Shown here in pieces: positions 25,099 to 32,492 of a stretch of 41,659 nucleotides of DNA. The stretch comes from an uncultured Collinsella sp. (lineage in GTDB: Bacteria > Actinomycetota > Coriobacteriia > Coriobacteriales > Coriobacteriaceae), in assembly GCA_900549025.1 (NCBI GenBank), contig URMZ01000013.1:1-41659 (forward strand), given 5' to 3'. How positions within the stretch are numbered: the stretch's first letter is position 1; every line of letters begins with the position of its first letter. A program made the position numbers and the translations under genes. Below the pieces are notes generated by a model, which saw only the letters and a list, made by a program, of their open reading frames with translations, was not told the DNA's origin and ran no database searches.

Positions 25099-26019
25099 GT
25101 GGCAACTCAGAAATTCACCGGCGTTATCCCTCCCGTCGTTGTTCCCGATACCGAAGACCACCAGCTCGATGTTGCCTCCTTTGAGCGCAGCATCAACCGC
25201 ATGATCGATGCCGGCGTCGATGGCTTGTTCTTCCTGGGCTCCTCGGGCGAGGTCGTCTTCTCCACCGACGAGCGTCGCCGTCAGATCATCGCCGAGGCCG
25301 TCCGTATCGTCGACCACCGCGTTCCCGTTCTGGTCGGCATCATCGACACCGAGACCGAGCGCATGATCGAGCACGGTAAGGTCGCTCAGGAGCTGGGCGC
25401 CGATGCGCTTGTCGCCACCTGCCCGTTCTATGCCCTGCAGGGCATGACCGAGGTCGAGGAGCACTTCCGCATCCTGCATGAGGAACTCGACCTGCCCATC
25501 TTCGCCTACGACATCCCCGTGTGTGTCCACACCAAGCTCCCTTGGAAGCTCCTTGCCAAGCTCGGTGCCGAGGGCGTTCTGGCCGGCGTCAAGGATTCCT
25601 CGGGTGATGACATCTCGTTCCGCTACCTCGTTCAGGAGAACGAGAAGAACGGCCATCCGATGAGCATTCTCACCGGTCACGAGGTCGTCGTCGACGGTGC
25701 TTACCTCGGCGGCGCCGACGGTTCCGTCCCGGGTCTCGCCAACGTTGAGCCCGAGGGCTACGTGCGTCAGTGGAAGGCCGCTCAGGCCGGTGACTGGGCT
25801 ACCGTCAAGGCCGAGCAGGATCGCCTCAATGAGATTTCGCACATCTGGGATGTCACCTCGGGCGTCCAGGGCTATGCCGGTGGCGTCGGCGCCTTCAAGA
25901 CCGCTATGAACCTCATGGGCATCTTCGACAGCCCGACCATGCCGCGCCCGGTGAAGGCCATGACCGGCGAGAACGTCGAGGCGATTAAGAAGGTCCTCCA
26001 GGACAACGGTCTCCTGTAA
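25099..26019 (+). CDS. nanA: N-acetylneuraminate lyase (NanA/DapA-family aldolase)
   Basis: A class I aldolase that splits N-acetylneuraminate into ManNAc and pyruvate. The 306-aa TIM-barrel protein has the pyruvate-binding GSSGE (47-51), Tyr137 in YDIP and the Schiff-base Lys165 in GVKDSSGD; both numbers equal those of E. coli NanA. GTG 25099 was chosen because TAAGGAG (25086-25092) precedes it; an ATG at 25015 in frame lies inside the previous gene without a ribosome site. Dihydrodipicolinate synthase or another pyruvate aldolase is the alternative, but the neighbours (ROK kinase, NanE, esterase, transporter) favour sialic acid. A long palindrome follows the stop. Confidence 0.85.
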   Translation: MATQKFTGVIPPVVVPDTEDHQLDVASFERSINRMIDAGVDGLFFLGSSGEVVFSTDERRRQIIAEAVRIVDHRVPVLVGIIDTETERMIEHGKVAQELGADALVATCPFYALQGMTEVEEHFRILHEELDLPIFAYDIPVCVHTKLPWKLLAKLGAEGVLAGVKDSSGDDISFRYLVQENEKNGHPMSILTGHEVVVDGAYLGGADGSVPGLANVEPEGYVRQWKAAQAGDWATVKAEQDRLNEISHIWDVTSGVQGYAGGVGAFKTAMNLMGIFDSPTMPRPVKAMTGENVEAIKKVLQDNGLL

Positions 26020-26026
26020 AGCTTCC

Positions 26027-26114
26027 CCAGGCACCCGATCTTGGGGCTCAAGTGGTCGGGCGTGACCCATTAGGTCAACGCCCGACCACTTTCACCCCAA
26101 CCTCGGGCACCTGG
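26027..26114. repeat. Long interrupted palindrome between nanA and nanK
   Basis: From outside inward: CCAGG/CCTGG (26027-26031, 26110-26114), CCCGA/TCGGG (26034-26038, 26103-26107), TTGGGG/CCCCAA (26041-26046, 26095-26100), a perfect 14-bp block (26050-26063 with 26078-26091), and GACC/GGTC with a one-base bulge, loop CATTA. In total 34 bp pair in 88 bases. No U-tract follows. The rest of the 172-bp gap is the nanK ribosome site and nothing I recognise. Confidence 0.8.
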
Positions 26115-26191
26115 AAAACCTTTACCGCGCTGTGACGGCTAGCCTGACGGCGCATTTCCTGTAGTTGTTTTTATCTCCTAAGGAGAGCGAC

Positions 26192-27157
26192 ATGGAGAAC
26201 AAGTACATTTGCTCCGTTGATATCGGCGGCACCAAGATTGCGACCGCCATCATGGAGTACCCGGCTGACGGTAGCGTGCCCCATCCCGTTTTTGAGGCCG
26301 AGGTTCCTACCGAGGCCCAGGAGGGCGGCGAGGCCGTCTTCCAGCGTATCGAGGCGTCCATCAAGGCTGCTCTCGAGGCGAATCCCGATGTCGAGGTCCT
26401 TGGCGTCGGTATCGGTGCCGCCGGCGTCGTCGATCCCAAGACGGGCGCCATCGCGTATGCCAATGAGATCATGCCTGGCTGGTCCGGCGTTCAGTTGGGG
26501 CCGCGTCTGCGCGAGGACCTCGGTCTTCCCGTTGCCGTTGTAGGCGACGTGCAGGCTCATGCTCTGGGCGAGGCCCACTGGGGCGTCGGCAAGGGCAAGT
26601 TCTCCGTCTTGTGTCTTGGCATCGGTACGGGCATCGGCGGCGCATATGTCGAGAACGGCCGCGTGATGCAGGGCTTCCATGGTGCTGCCGGCCATATGGG
26701 CCACATCGAGTGCTCGGCTGCCGCCGGCATTCCCTGTGCCTGCGGGCGTTCCGGCCATCTTGAATCGGTTGCTTCGGGCACTTCCATTGGTCGTATGTAC
26801 GATGAGCGTTTTGGTCGCGTCGACCCCAGCCGTCCTTCGGTCGGTCGCGATGTGAACGACCTGTGCCGTGCGGGCGACGCAAAGGCGACCGAGGTCATCC
26901 ATGACGCCGGTTTTGCGCTGGGTGCCAGCTTGGGCTCGCTCGCTAACATCCTGGACCCTGAGGTCATCGTGCTTTCGGGTGGCGTGATTCACCAAGGTCC
27001 CGATTGGCGTTCACAGACGTGGAAGGATTCGGTACACGAGGGCTATGCCAGCCAGGCGCTCGATCCGCTTCAGGACACGCCGATCCTCATCGGTTCTCTG
27101 GAGGGCGATGCTCCGCTCATCGGTGCCGCTGAGCATCTTCTTGGCTCGTTGAAGTAA
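26192..27157 (+). CDS. nanK: ROK-family sugar kinase, probable N-acetylmannosamine kinase
   Basis: Expected to phosphorylate ManNAc to ManNAc-6-P with ATP. The 321-aa protein has the phosphate motif DIGGTK (10-15), the catalytic Asp119 in VVGDVQAHALGE, a second phosphate loop GIGTGIGG (143-150), and the ROK zinc site GHMGH (167-171) with CACGRSGHLE (182-191). The third cysteine of the usual CxCGxxGC is His189, a substitution found in some ROK kinases. No N-terminal DNA-binding domain is present, so it is an enzyme rather than a NagC-type repressor. ATG 26192 follows AAGGAGAG. The substrate is inferred from the adjoining nanA and nanE; glucokinase activity cannot be excluded. Confidence 0.82.
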   Translation: MENKYICSVDIGGTKIATAIMEYPADGSVPHPVFEAEVPTEAQEGGEAVFQRIEASIKAALEANPDVEVLGVGIGAAGVVDPKTGAIAYANEIMPGWSGVQLGPRLREDLGLPVAVVGDVQAHALGEAHWGVGKGKFSVLCLGIGTGIGGAYVENGRVMQGFHGAAGHMGHIECSAAAGIPCACGRSGHLESVASGTSIGRMYDERFGRVDPSRPSVGRDVNDLCRAGDAKATEVIHDAGFALGASLGSLANILDPEVIVLSGGVIHQGPDWRSQTWKDSVHEGYASQALDPLQDTPILIGSLEGDAPLIGAAEHLLGSLK

Positions 27158-27174
27158 ACATAACTACCAAGTGC

Positions 27175-27278
27175 GCCTTCTGAGGTGCCGCAGATTGACG
27201 TGAAAGAGGAGCGAAGCGTACTTCGGTACGCGAGCGACGGTTTGAACGTCAAGGTGCGGTGTCTCAGAAGGCTGTTTT
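27175..27278 (+). ncRNA. Structured element with UUCG-capped core between nanK and nanE
   Basis: An outer 18-bp stem (27175-27192 with 27255-27272, three G-U) is followed by a 2x2 internal loop and the perfect 7-bp stem TTGACGT/ACGTCAA (27195-27201, 27246-27252). A symmetric 14x14 internal loop holds GAGCGA on both strands (27209-27214 and 27232-27237). It is capped by GCGTAC-TTCG-GTACGC (27216-27231). TGTTTT follows, so it may act as a leaky terminator; nanE starts 25 bases after the stem. It could also be a dispersed structured repeat. Confidence 0.6.
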
Positions 27279-27297
27279 GAGAAAGGTTGAGTCGAAC

Positions 27298-27984
27298 ATG
27301 ACCGTTGATCCTTTGATCCAGTCCCTGAAGGGCAAGCTCGTCGTGAGCGTTCAGGCGTATATGGGCGAGCCGCTTCGTACGCCCGAGACCATGGCTCAAA
27401 TGTCTCGCGCTTGCGAGCTCGGTGGCGCCGCCGCCATTCGCTGCCAGGGCCTTGCCGACATTGCCGCCATTAAGGGTCGCTGTGAGGTTCCCGTCATCGG
27501 CCTGTGGAAGGATGGGCACGAGGGCGTTTATATCACGCCGACGCTGCGTCACGCTCGCGCCTGCGTTGCTGCCGGTGCCGATATCGTGGCGATCGACGCC
27601 ACCGATCGTCCGCGTCCCGACGGCAAGTCGGTCGAGGATACCTTCCGCCCGCTGCACGAGGAGGGTGTGCTCCTGATGGCGGATTGTGCCACCATCGAGG
27701 ACATTCGCCGTGCGGTTGATATGGGCTTCGACCTTGTATCTACCACGCTTTCTCACGGTGTCGCTGCCATCGACTGCACCATGGCCGATGGCCCCGATCT
27801 GCCGCTCCTGCGTCAGGCGACCGAGGAATTCCCCGGTCTTCCCATCATCTGCGAGGGCCGCGTGCACACGCCCGAGGAGGCTCGCGCCGCGATCGATGCT
27901 GGCGCCTGGGCCGTTGTCGTCGGCACCGCCATCACGCACCCCACGAGTATTACGAGTTGGTTCAAGGCTGCGCTTGAGGCGTAA
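27298..27984 (+). CDS. nanE: N-acylglucosamine-6-phosphate / ManNAc-6-P 2-epimerase
   Basis: Converts ManNAc-6-P to GlcNAc-6-P, linking sialic acid breakdown to amino sugar metabolism. The 228-aa TIM barrel shows the family N-terminal VVSVQAYMGEPLR, Lys71 in GLWKDGHEGVYITPT, the phosphate-binding AIDATDRPRP near 100, and the C-terminal CEGRVHTPEEA with the active-site Glu, then GAWAVVVGTAITHP. ATG 27298 was preferred to an in-frame TTG or GTG upstream, which lies inside the structured element; AAAGG at 27283 is about 11 nt before it. It is the last gene of the sialic acid cluster. Confidence 0.9.
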   Translation: MTVDPLIQSLKGKLVVSVQAYMGEPLRTPETMAQMSRACELGGAAAIRCQGLADIAAIKGRCEVPVIGLWKDGHEGVYITPTLRHARACVAAGADIVAIDATDRPRPDGKSVEDTFRPLHEEGVLLMADCATIEDIRRAVDMGFDLVSTTLSHGVAAIDCTMADGPDLPLLRQATEEFPGLPIICEGRVHTPEEARAAIDAGAWAVVVGTAITHPTSITSWFKAALEA

Positions 27985-28035
27985 GACAGGCCTCGTATCC
28001 GCTCGGGGCGGTATACTCAATATAGGCAATTGACC

Positions 28036-28072
28036 GCGCGGGATCCGGGTTGCTGGGTCCCGCGCTTGTTTT
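28036..28072 (+). terminator. Intrinsic terminator of the sialic acid cluster
   Basis: GCGCGGGATCC (28036-28046) pairs with GGGTCCCGCGC (28055-28065), one G-U, followed by TTGTTTT. A TATACT box at 28012-28017 lies before it, so part of the rapZ transcript may also cross this hairpin. Confidence 0.8.
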
Positions 28073-28085
28073 CGGGAGGCAGCAC

Positions 28086-29006
28086 ATGCAAAAGGGAGAT
28101 GCCATGGATGCGGCGGAGCGCTCGGAGCGCATCCCCGATATCGTCATCATCACCGGAATGTCCGGATCGGGCCGCACACAGGCCATGCACGTGTTCGAGG
28201 ACATGGGCTATTTTTGCATCGATAACCTGCCTCCACGTCTCATCGCCCAGCTTGCCGAGCTCGTCGGCATCAATACGGGCGTGGGCAGGCATCTCGCCGT
28301 CACCTGCGATTTGCGTAGCCAGGGACTGTTTGACGAGTTGCTCGATGCGGTCGCCGCTCTCGAAGAGCGCGAGATGAGCTGCGACATCGTGTTCCTGGAG
28401 GCTTCTGACGAGGTGCTGATTCGTCGCTACAGCGAAAATCGCCGCCGTCATCCCATTGCCAAGCCGGGGGAGACTACGGCCGATGCCATTCAGCGCGAGC
28501 GCCTTCAGCTGCAGGGCGTGCGCGACCGAGCCGATATGATTATCGACACGAGCCGTCTGCGCACCTCTGCGCTGCGCAACAAGCTGCGTATGGCATTTTC
28601 CGAGCTGTCCGACCAGCAGCTTATGGATGTCCACGTGTTCTCGTTTGGCTTTAAGCACGGCATGCCCGTCGAAGCGGATATTATGATCGACGTCCGCTTC
28701 CTGCCCAATCCGTTCTACGATCCCGAGATGCGCACGATGACCGGTCTCGATAAAAAGGTCTCCGATTTTGTTCTGGACCATCCCAAGACGCAGGAGTTTT
28801 GGAAGGCTTGGACACAGCTGCTCGATACGGTGATGCCGGGCTATATCGCGGAGGGTAAGCCGCAGCTTTCTATCGCCATCGGCTGCACGGGCGGCCAGCA
28901 CCGCAGCGTTGCCATTGCCGAGGCCACGGCCCGTTACCTGGAAGGCGCTCAGTATCATGTGAGCATCTCCCACCGCGACCTGTCGCGCGCCAACACGAAG
29001 GCATAG
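28086..29006 (+). CDS. rapZ: RapZ-family nucleotide-binding protein (YvcJ-like)
   Basis: A GTP/ATP-binding regulator; in E. coli RapZ guides RNase E to the sRNA GlmZ, but in actinobacteria its target is not established. From ATG 28086 it is 306 aa. The Walker A motif is GMSGSGRT, with Arg in place of Lys as in mycobacterial homologues. EDMGYFCIDNLPP is the typical second motif. The C-terminal half has HVFSFGFKHGMP, DVRFLPNPFYDPEMR and the GCTGGQHRSVAIAE segment. GGGAGG (28074-28079) supports 28086; AAAGGGAG before ATG 28104 makes a 300-aa start equally possible. whiA starts 6 nt after its stop, with no yvcK between. Confidence 0.92.
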   Translation: MQKGDAMDAAERSERIPDIVIITGMSGSGRTQAMHVFEDMGYFCIDNLPPRLIAQLAELVGINTGVGRHLAVTCDLRSQGLFDELLDAVAALEEREMSCDIVFLEASDEVLIRRYSENRRRHPIAKPGETTADAIQRERLQLQGVRDRADMIIDTSRLRTSALRNKLRMAFSELSDQQLMDVHVFSFGFKHGMPVEADIMIDVRFLPNPFYDPEMRTMTGLDKKVSDFVLDHPKTQEFWKAWTQLLDTVMPGYIAEGKPQLSIAIGCTGGQHRSVAIAEATARYLEGAQYHVSISHRDLSRANTKA

Positions 29007-29012
29007 GCCTGC

Positions 29013-29942
29013 ATGTCGTTTACCGCTGAGGTGCGCGACGAGCTTGCGCGCTGCGAACCCGAATGTGAATACTGCGACTTGTCGACGCTCGCCGCCCTCA
29101 CGCGCGTGAGTGGTACGCTCTCGCTTGCCGGCTCTGGGCGGTATCGTTTGACGGTTGCGACTGAGACGGGAGCCGTCGCGCGCACGATGATCACGCTGAC
29201 GCATCGTATCCTTAAGCTCAAAACGGAGTTCACCGTCCGCAAATCTGTCTTGCATAAGGTTCGAAACTACCTCATCACCTTGCCTGATCAGCCAGACCTG
29301 GATAAGGCCTTGGTTCTGCTGGGTATCCTCGACCGTAGGGGAGGACTTGTCGCCGGCGTACCCCGACATATCGTTGCCCGTCCTTGCTGTAGACTTGCCT
29401 ATATCCGCGGCGCGCTCATCGCGGGCGGCTTCGTGGCCGATCCACGCGGCGATTTTCATTTGGAGATCGCTGTGCAGGGCGAGCAATATGCCAAGGGACT
29501 TTGCGATTTGTTGGAGCAGATTGGGGTCCATGCTCGTGTTAATGCACGGCGGGGGTCATATGCCGTGTACATTAAGAGCGCCGAGGAAATCGAGCATCTA
29601 TTAAAGCTGATTGGTGCCAAGCGCAGCGTTGCCGAGATTGAGGAGGCGCGCGCGGTCAAGTTGGTTAAGAACGATGTGAACCGTCGCGTGAACGCCGAGC
29701 TCGCCAACCAGACCAGAAGCGCCGGTGCCGCCCAACATCAGCTTGCGCTTATCGATGAGCTCGAACAGCGGGGTTTGCGCGACACGCTTCCGGACGCCTT
29801 GGCAGTCTTTTGCGACCTGCGCGAGCGCTATCCCGATCTGTCGCTGCGTGATTTGGGGGAGATGGCTGACCCTCCCTTGTCGAAGTCTGCCCTGTACCAT
29901 CGCGTTTTGAGGCTTGAAAAGCTCATTGAAGCAAACAGGTAG
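29013..29942 (+). CDS. whiA: DNA-binding protein WhiA
   Basis: A 309-aa protein with an N-terminal pair of degenerate LAGLIDADG homing-endonuclease-like domains (CCRLAYIRGALIAGGFVADP near 128-147, then HLEIAVQGEQYA) and a C-terminal helix-turn-helix (DLGEMADPPLSKSALYHRVLRLEKL). WhiA controls sporulation septation in Streptomyces and links division to metabolism in Bacillus; the role in non-sporulating gut actinobacteria is unknown. It is probably co-transcribed with rapZ. It starts 6 nt downstream of rapZ with a weak ribosome site inside the rapZ end. An AT-rich promoter region for gap follows it. Confidence 0.95.
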   Translation: MSFTAEVRDELARCEPECEYCDLSTLAALTRVSGTLSLAGSGRYRLTVATETGAVARTMITLTHRILKLKTEFTVRKSVLHKVRNYLITLPDQPDLDKALVLLGILDRRGGLVAGVPRHIVARPCCRLAYIRGALIAGGFVADPRGDFHLEIAVQGEQYAKGLCDLLEQIGVHARVNARRGSYAVYIKSAEEIEHLLKLIGAKRSVAEIEEARAVKLVKNDVNRRVNAELANQTRSAGAAQHQLALIDELEQRGLRDTLPDALAVFCDLRERYPDLSLRDLGEMADPPLSKSALYHRVLRLEKLIEANR

Positions 29943-29987
29943 TTTGAAGTATCGACTTATATACGGATTTAGCTGCTATTTTATTCT

Positions 29988-30001
29988 TTAAAACGTTTTA
30001 A
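29988..30001 (+). promoter_or_regulatory. Perfect 14-bp palindrome upstream of gap, operator-like
   Basis: TTAAAACGTTTTAA is a perfect palindrome with a central CG, the form of LacI/GalR-family operators. Its core AAACGTTT recurs at the sialic acid operon promoter (17284-17291). Confidence 0.5.
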
Positions 30002-30034
30002 CGTAAATTTGATTTTCAATTTCGAGCATTCTCG

Positions 30035-30063
30035 TGAAATTCAAGTCAAAAAAAAGGTATATT
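30035..30063 (+). promoter_or_regulatory. Possible promoter of gap
   Basis: TATATT (30058-30063) is a good -10 in an AT-rich stretch; TGAAAT (30035-30040) at 17-bp spacing is a weak -35. The leader to the ATG at 30136 is about 65 bases and holds a small GC hairpin (GCGGGC/GCTCGC, loop GCTGTA). Confidence 0.4.
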
Positions 30064-30135
30064 AGGCGAGTGGTTAGTTTGTGGGCCTCAACGGCGGGCG
30101 CTGTAGCTCGCGGGGGCCTTACGAAAGGAGACACA

Positions 30136-31161
30136 ATGGCAGTAAAGGTTGCTATTAACGGCTTCGGTCGCATCGGTCGTCTGGCTTTCCGTCAGATGTT
30201 CGGTCATGAGGGCTCCGAGATCGTCGCTATCAACGACCTCACCTCTCCCGATATGCTCGCTTACCTGCTGAAGTACGACTCCACGCAGGGCAACTACGCT
30301 CGCGATCACGAGGTCGTTGCTGGCGAGGATTCCATCACCGTTGACGGCAAGGAGATCAAGATCTACAAGGAGGCCGACGCCAACAACCTGCCTTGGGGCG
30401 ACCTCGACGTCGACGTCGTTCTCGAGTGCACCGGCTTCTACACCAGCAAGGCTAAGGCTCAGGCCCACATCAACGCTGGCGCCAAGAAGGTCGTCATCTC
30501 CGCTCCGGCCGGCAGCGATCTGCCCACCATCGTGTACAACGTCAACCATGAGACGCTGACCGCTGAGGACAACATCATCTCCGCTGCTTCCTGCACCACC
30601 AACTGCCTCGCCCCGATGGCCAAGGGTCTGAACGACTTCGCTCCCATCGTGTCCGGCATCATGACCACCATTCACGCCTGGACCGGCGACCAGATGCCGC
30701 TCGACGGCCCGCAGCGCAAGGGCAACAAGCGTCGTAGCCGTGCCTGCGCCGTCAACATCGTCCCCAACACCACTGGTGCTGCCAAGGCTATCGGCCTGGT
30801 TCTCCCCGAGCTCAACGGTAAGCTCATCGGTGCCGCCCAGCGCGTCCCGACGCCGACCGGCTCCATCACCAACCTCTACGCTGTCGTTGACAAGAAGGTC
30901 ACCGTCGACGAGGTCAACGCTGCTATGAAGGCCTACGCTGCCACCATCTCCGAGACCTTCGGTTACAACGAGGACGACATCGTCTCCACCGACATCATCG
31001 GCGAGACCCATGGCTCCATCTTCGACGCCACTCAGACCATGTGCTCTGACCTCGGCAACGGCCAGACCCTCGTTCAGGTCACCTCTTGGTACGACAACGA
31101 GAACTCCTACACCTCTCAGATGGTCCGCACCATCAAGTACTTCGAGAAGTTCGTTGCTTAA
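30136..31161 (+). CDS. gap: Glyceraldehyde-3-phosphate dehydrogenase, type I
   Basis: Oxidises glyceraldehyde-3-phosphate to 1,3-bisphosphoglycerate with NAD in glycolysis. The 341-aa protein has the Rossmann motif INGFGRIGR (7-15). Asp34 in AINDLTSP selects NAD over NADP. The catalytic Cys153 lies in SCTTNCLAP, and the C-terminal [13 protein letters not shown] is canonical. ATG 30136 follows GAAAGGAG; an in-frame ATG at 30034 lies in the promoter region. Strong codon bias indicates high expression. It stands at the head of gap-pgk-tpiA-gpmI but has its own terminator, so it can be transcribed alone. Confidence 0.97.
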   Translation: MAVKVAINGFGRIGRLAFRQMFGHEGSEIVAINDLTSPDMLAYLLKYDSTQGNYARDHEVVAGEDSITVDGKEIKIYKEADANNLPWGDLDVDVVLECTGFYTSKAKAQAHINAGAKKVVISAPAGSDLPTIVYNVNHETLTAEDNIISAASCTTNCLAPMAKGLNDFAPIVSGIMTTIHAWTGDQMPLDGPQRKGNKRRSRACAVNIVPNTTGAAKAIGLVLPELNGKLIGAAQRVPTPTGSITNLYAVVDKKVTVDEVNAAMKAYAATISETFGYNEDDIVSTDIIGETHGSIFDATQTMCSDLGNGQTLVQVTSWYDNENSYTSQMVRTIKYFEKFVA

Positions 31162-31200
31162 TTTAGCTTTTAGCGAATAGCTCGTTGAGCGTCTAAAGAA

Positions 31201-31245
31201 GGGCGCGGCCTCATAGGGCTTACACCCTAGGGTCGCGCCCTTTTT
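31201..31245 (+). terminator. Intrinsic terminator of gap
   Basis: GGGCGCGG...TAGGG pairs with CCCTA...TCGCGCCC across a short loop, followed by TTTTT (31241-31245). Confidence 0.85.
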
Positions 31246-31255
31246 ATAGGAAATC

Positions 31256-31278
31256 GTCTGCCGTAATGGGAGGCAGAC
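31256..31278 (+). other. Leader hairpin of pgk
   Basis: GTCTGCC (31256-31262) and GGCAGAC (31272-31278) form a perfect 7-bp stem, 9-nt loop, ending 23 bases before the pgk start. No separate pgk promoter was evident, so pgk may depend on readthrough from gap. Confidence 0.4.
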
Positions 31279-31301
31279 ACGTACGAAAGGTAGAAGCAAA
31301 C

Positions 31302-32492
31302 ATGGCCTTTACCAAGAAGACCGTCCGCGACATCGATGTCGACGGCAAGCGCGTTCTCGTCCGCGTTGACTTCAACGTGCCTATCAAGGATGGCGTCGTT
31401 GGCGACACCACCCGTATCAAGGCTGCCCTGCCCACCATCAACTACCTCGTTGAGCACAACGCTCGCGTCATCCTCATGAGCCACCTCGGCCGCCCCGAGG
31501 GTACCGGCTTCCAGCCTGAGCTCTCCCTTGAGCCTGTCGCTAAGAAGCTCGCTGAGCTCTCTGGTCTCGACGTTGCCTTTGTCGCCGACACTTACGGTGA
31601 GAAGGCTGCTGAGGCTGTCGCCGCCGTCGAGCCGGGCAAGGTTCTCGTTCTCGAGAACGTCCGTTTCGACAAGCGTGAGAAGAAGAACGATCCTGAGATC
31701 GCCAAGAAGCTCGCTTCCTATGGTGACGTCTTCGTTCTCGATGCCTTCGGCACCGCTCACCGCGCCCAGGGTTCCGTCGTGGGCCCCGCCGCTTACCTGC
31801 CCGCAGTCGCTGGCTTCCTGCTCGAGAAGGAGGTCGACACGCTGACCGGTATCTTCGCCGAGCCCGAGCGCCCCTTCGTCGCTATCGTCGGCGGTTCCAA
31901 GGTTTCCTCCAAGATCGGCGTTCTCGATCACCTTATCGACTCCGCTGACACTCTGATCATCGGTGGCGGTATGGCCTACACCTTCTTCCTGGCTCAGGGC
32001 CTGTCCGTCGGTCAGTCCCTCAAGGAAGAGGACTGGGTCGAGCGCGCCGGCGAGATGCTCAAGAAGGCCGAGGAGAAGGGCGTCAAGATCCTGCTCCCCA
32101 TCGACAACCGCGTTGCCGATCACTTTGGCGAGGACGCTGTCCCCGAGGTTGTCGCTTCCGACGCTATCCCCGACGATCGTGAGGGCATGGATATCGGCCC
32201 CAAGACCGAGGAGCTTTACGCCGAGGCCGTCAAGGGTGCCAAGACCGTGTTCTGGAACGGCCCCATGGGCGTCTTCGAGTTCGATAACTTTGCTCACGGC
32301 ACCCAGGCTATCGCCGAGGCTGTCGCCGAGGCCGACTGCACCTCGATCATCGGCGGTGGCGACTCCGTCGCAGCTGTCAACAAGTTCAACCTGGCCGACA
32401 AGATGAGCTGGATCTCCACCGGCGGTGGCGCTTCCATGGAGCTCGTCGAGGGTAAGGCCCTGCCCGGAGTGGAGGCGCTTCTCGATGCCTAA
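31302..32492 (+). CDS. pgk: Phosphoglycerate kinase
   Basis: Transfers phosphate from 1,3-bisphosphoglycerate to ADP. The 396-aa two-domain protein has the substrate-binding VRVDFNVPIKDG near 19-30 and SHLGRPEG near 58-65. DAFGTAHRAQGS replaces the common HRAHAS form at that place. The nucleotide-binding GGSKVSSKIGV lies near 200, and GGGDSVAAV and ISTGGGASMELVEGK near the end. ATG 31302 follows GAAAGG. The ATG of tpiA lies inside its last codons, an 8-bp overlap that implies translational coupling. Confidence 0.97.
   Translation: MAFTKKTVRDIDVDGKRVLVRVDFNVPIKDGVVGDTTRIKAALPTINYLVEHNARVILMSHLGRPEGTGFQPELSLEPVAKKLAELSGLDVAFVADTYGEKAAEAVAAVEPGKVLVLENVRFDKREKKNDPEIAKKLASYGDVFVLDAFGTAHRAQGSVVGPAAYLPAVAGFLLEKEVDTLTGIFAEPERPFVAIVGGSKVSSKIGVLDHLIDSADTLIIGGGMAYTFFLAQGLSVGQSLKEEDWVERAGEMLKKAEEKGVKILLPIDNRVADHFGEDAVPEVVASDAIPDDREGMDIGPKTEELYAEAVKGAKTVFWNGPMGVFEFDNFAHGTQAIAEAVAEADCTSIIGGGDSVAAVNKFNLADKMSWISTGGGASMELVEGKALPGVEALLDA

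Noticed and set aside
26027..26114. Intrinsic terminator after nanA
   Set aside because: The stem is strong but is followed by TGGAAAACC, with no U-tract.
17191..28080. Recent horizontal transfer of the nan cluster
   Set aside because: No mobility gene, tRNA or direct repeat at the edges, and codon use resembles the surrounding glycolytic genes; a 9-bp direct repeat CATGATTGC (17213 and 17247) is too short to count.
30068..30135. tRNA-like sequence in the gap leader
   Set aside because: It contains GTGGTTAG and a GC hairpin but no acceptor stem or T-loop, so it is an ordinary leader.
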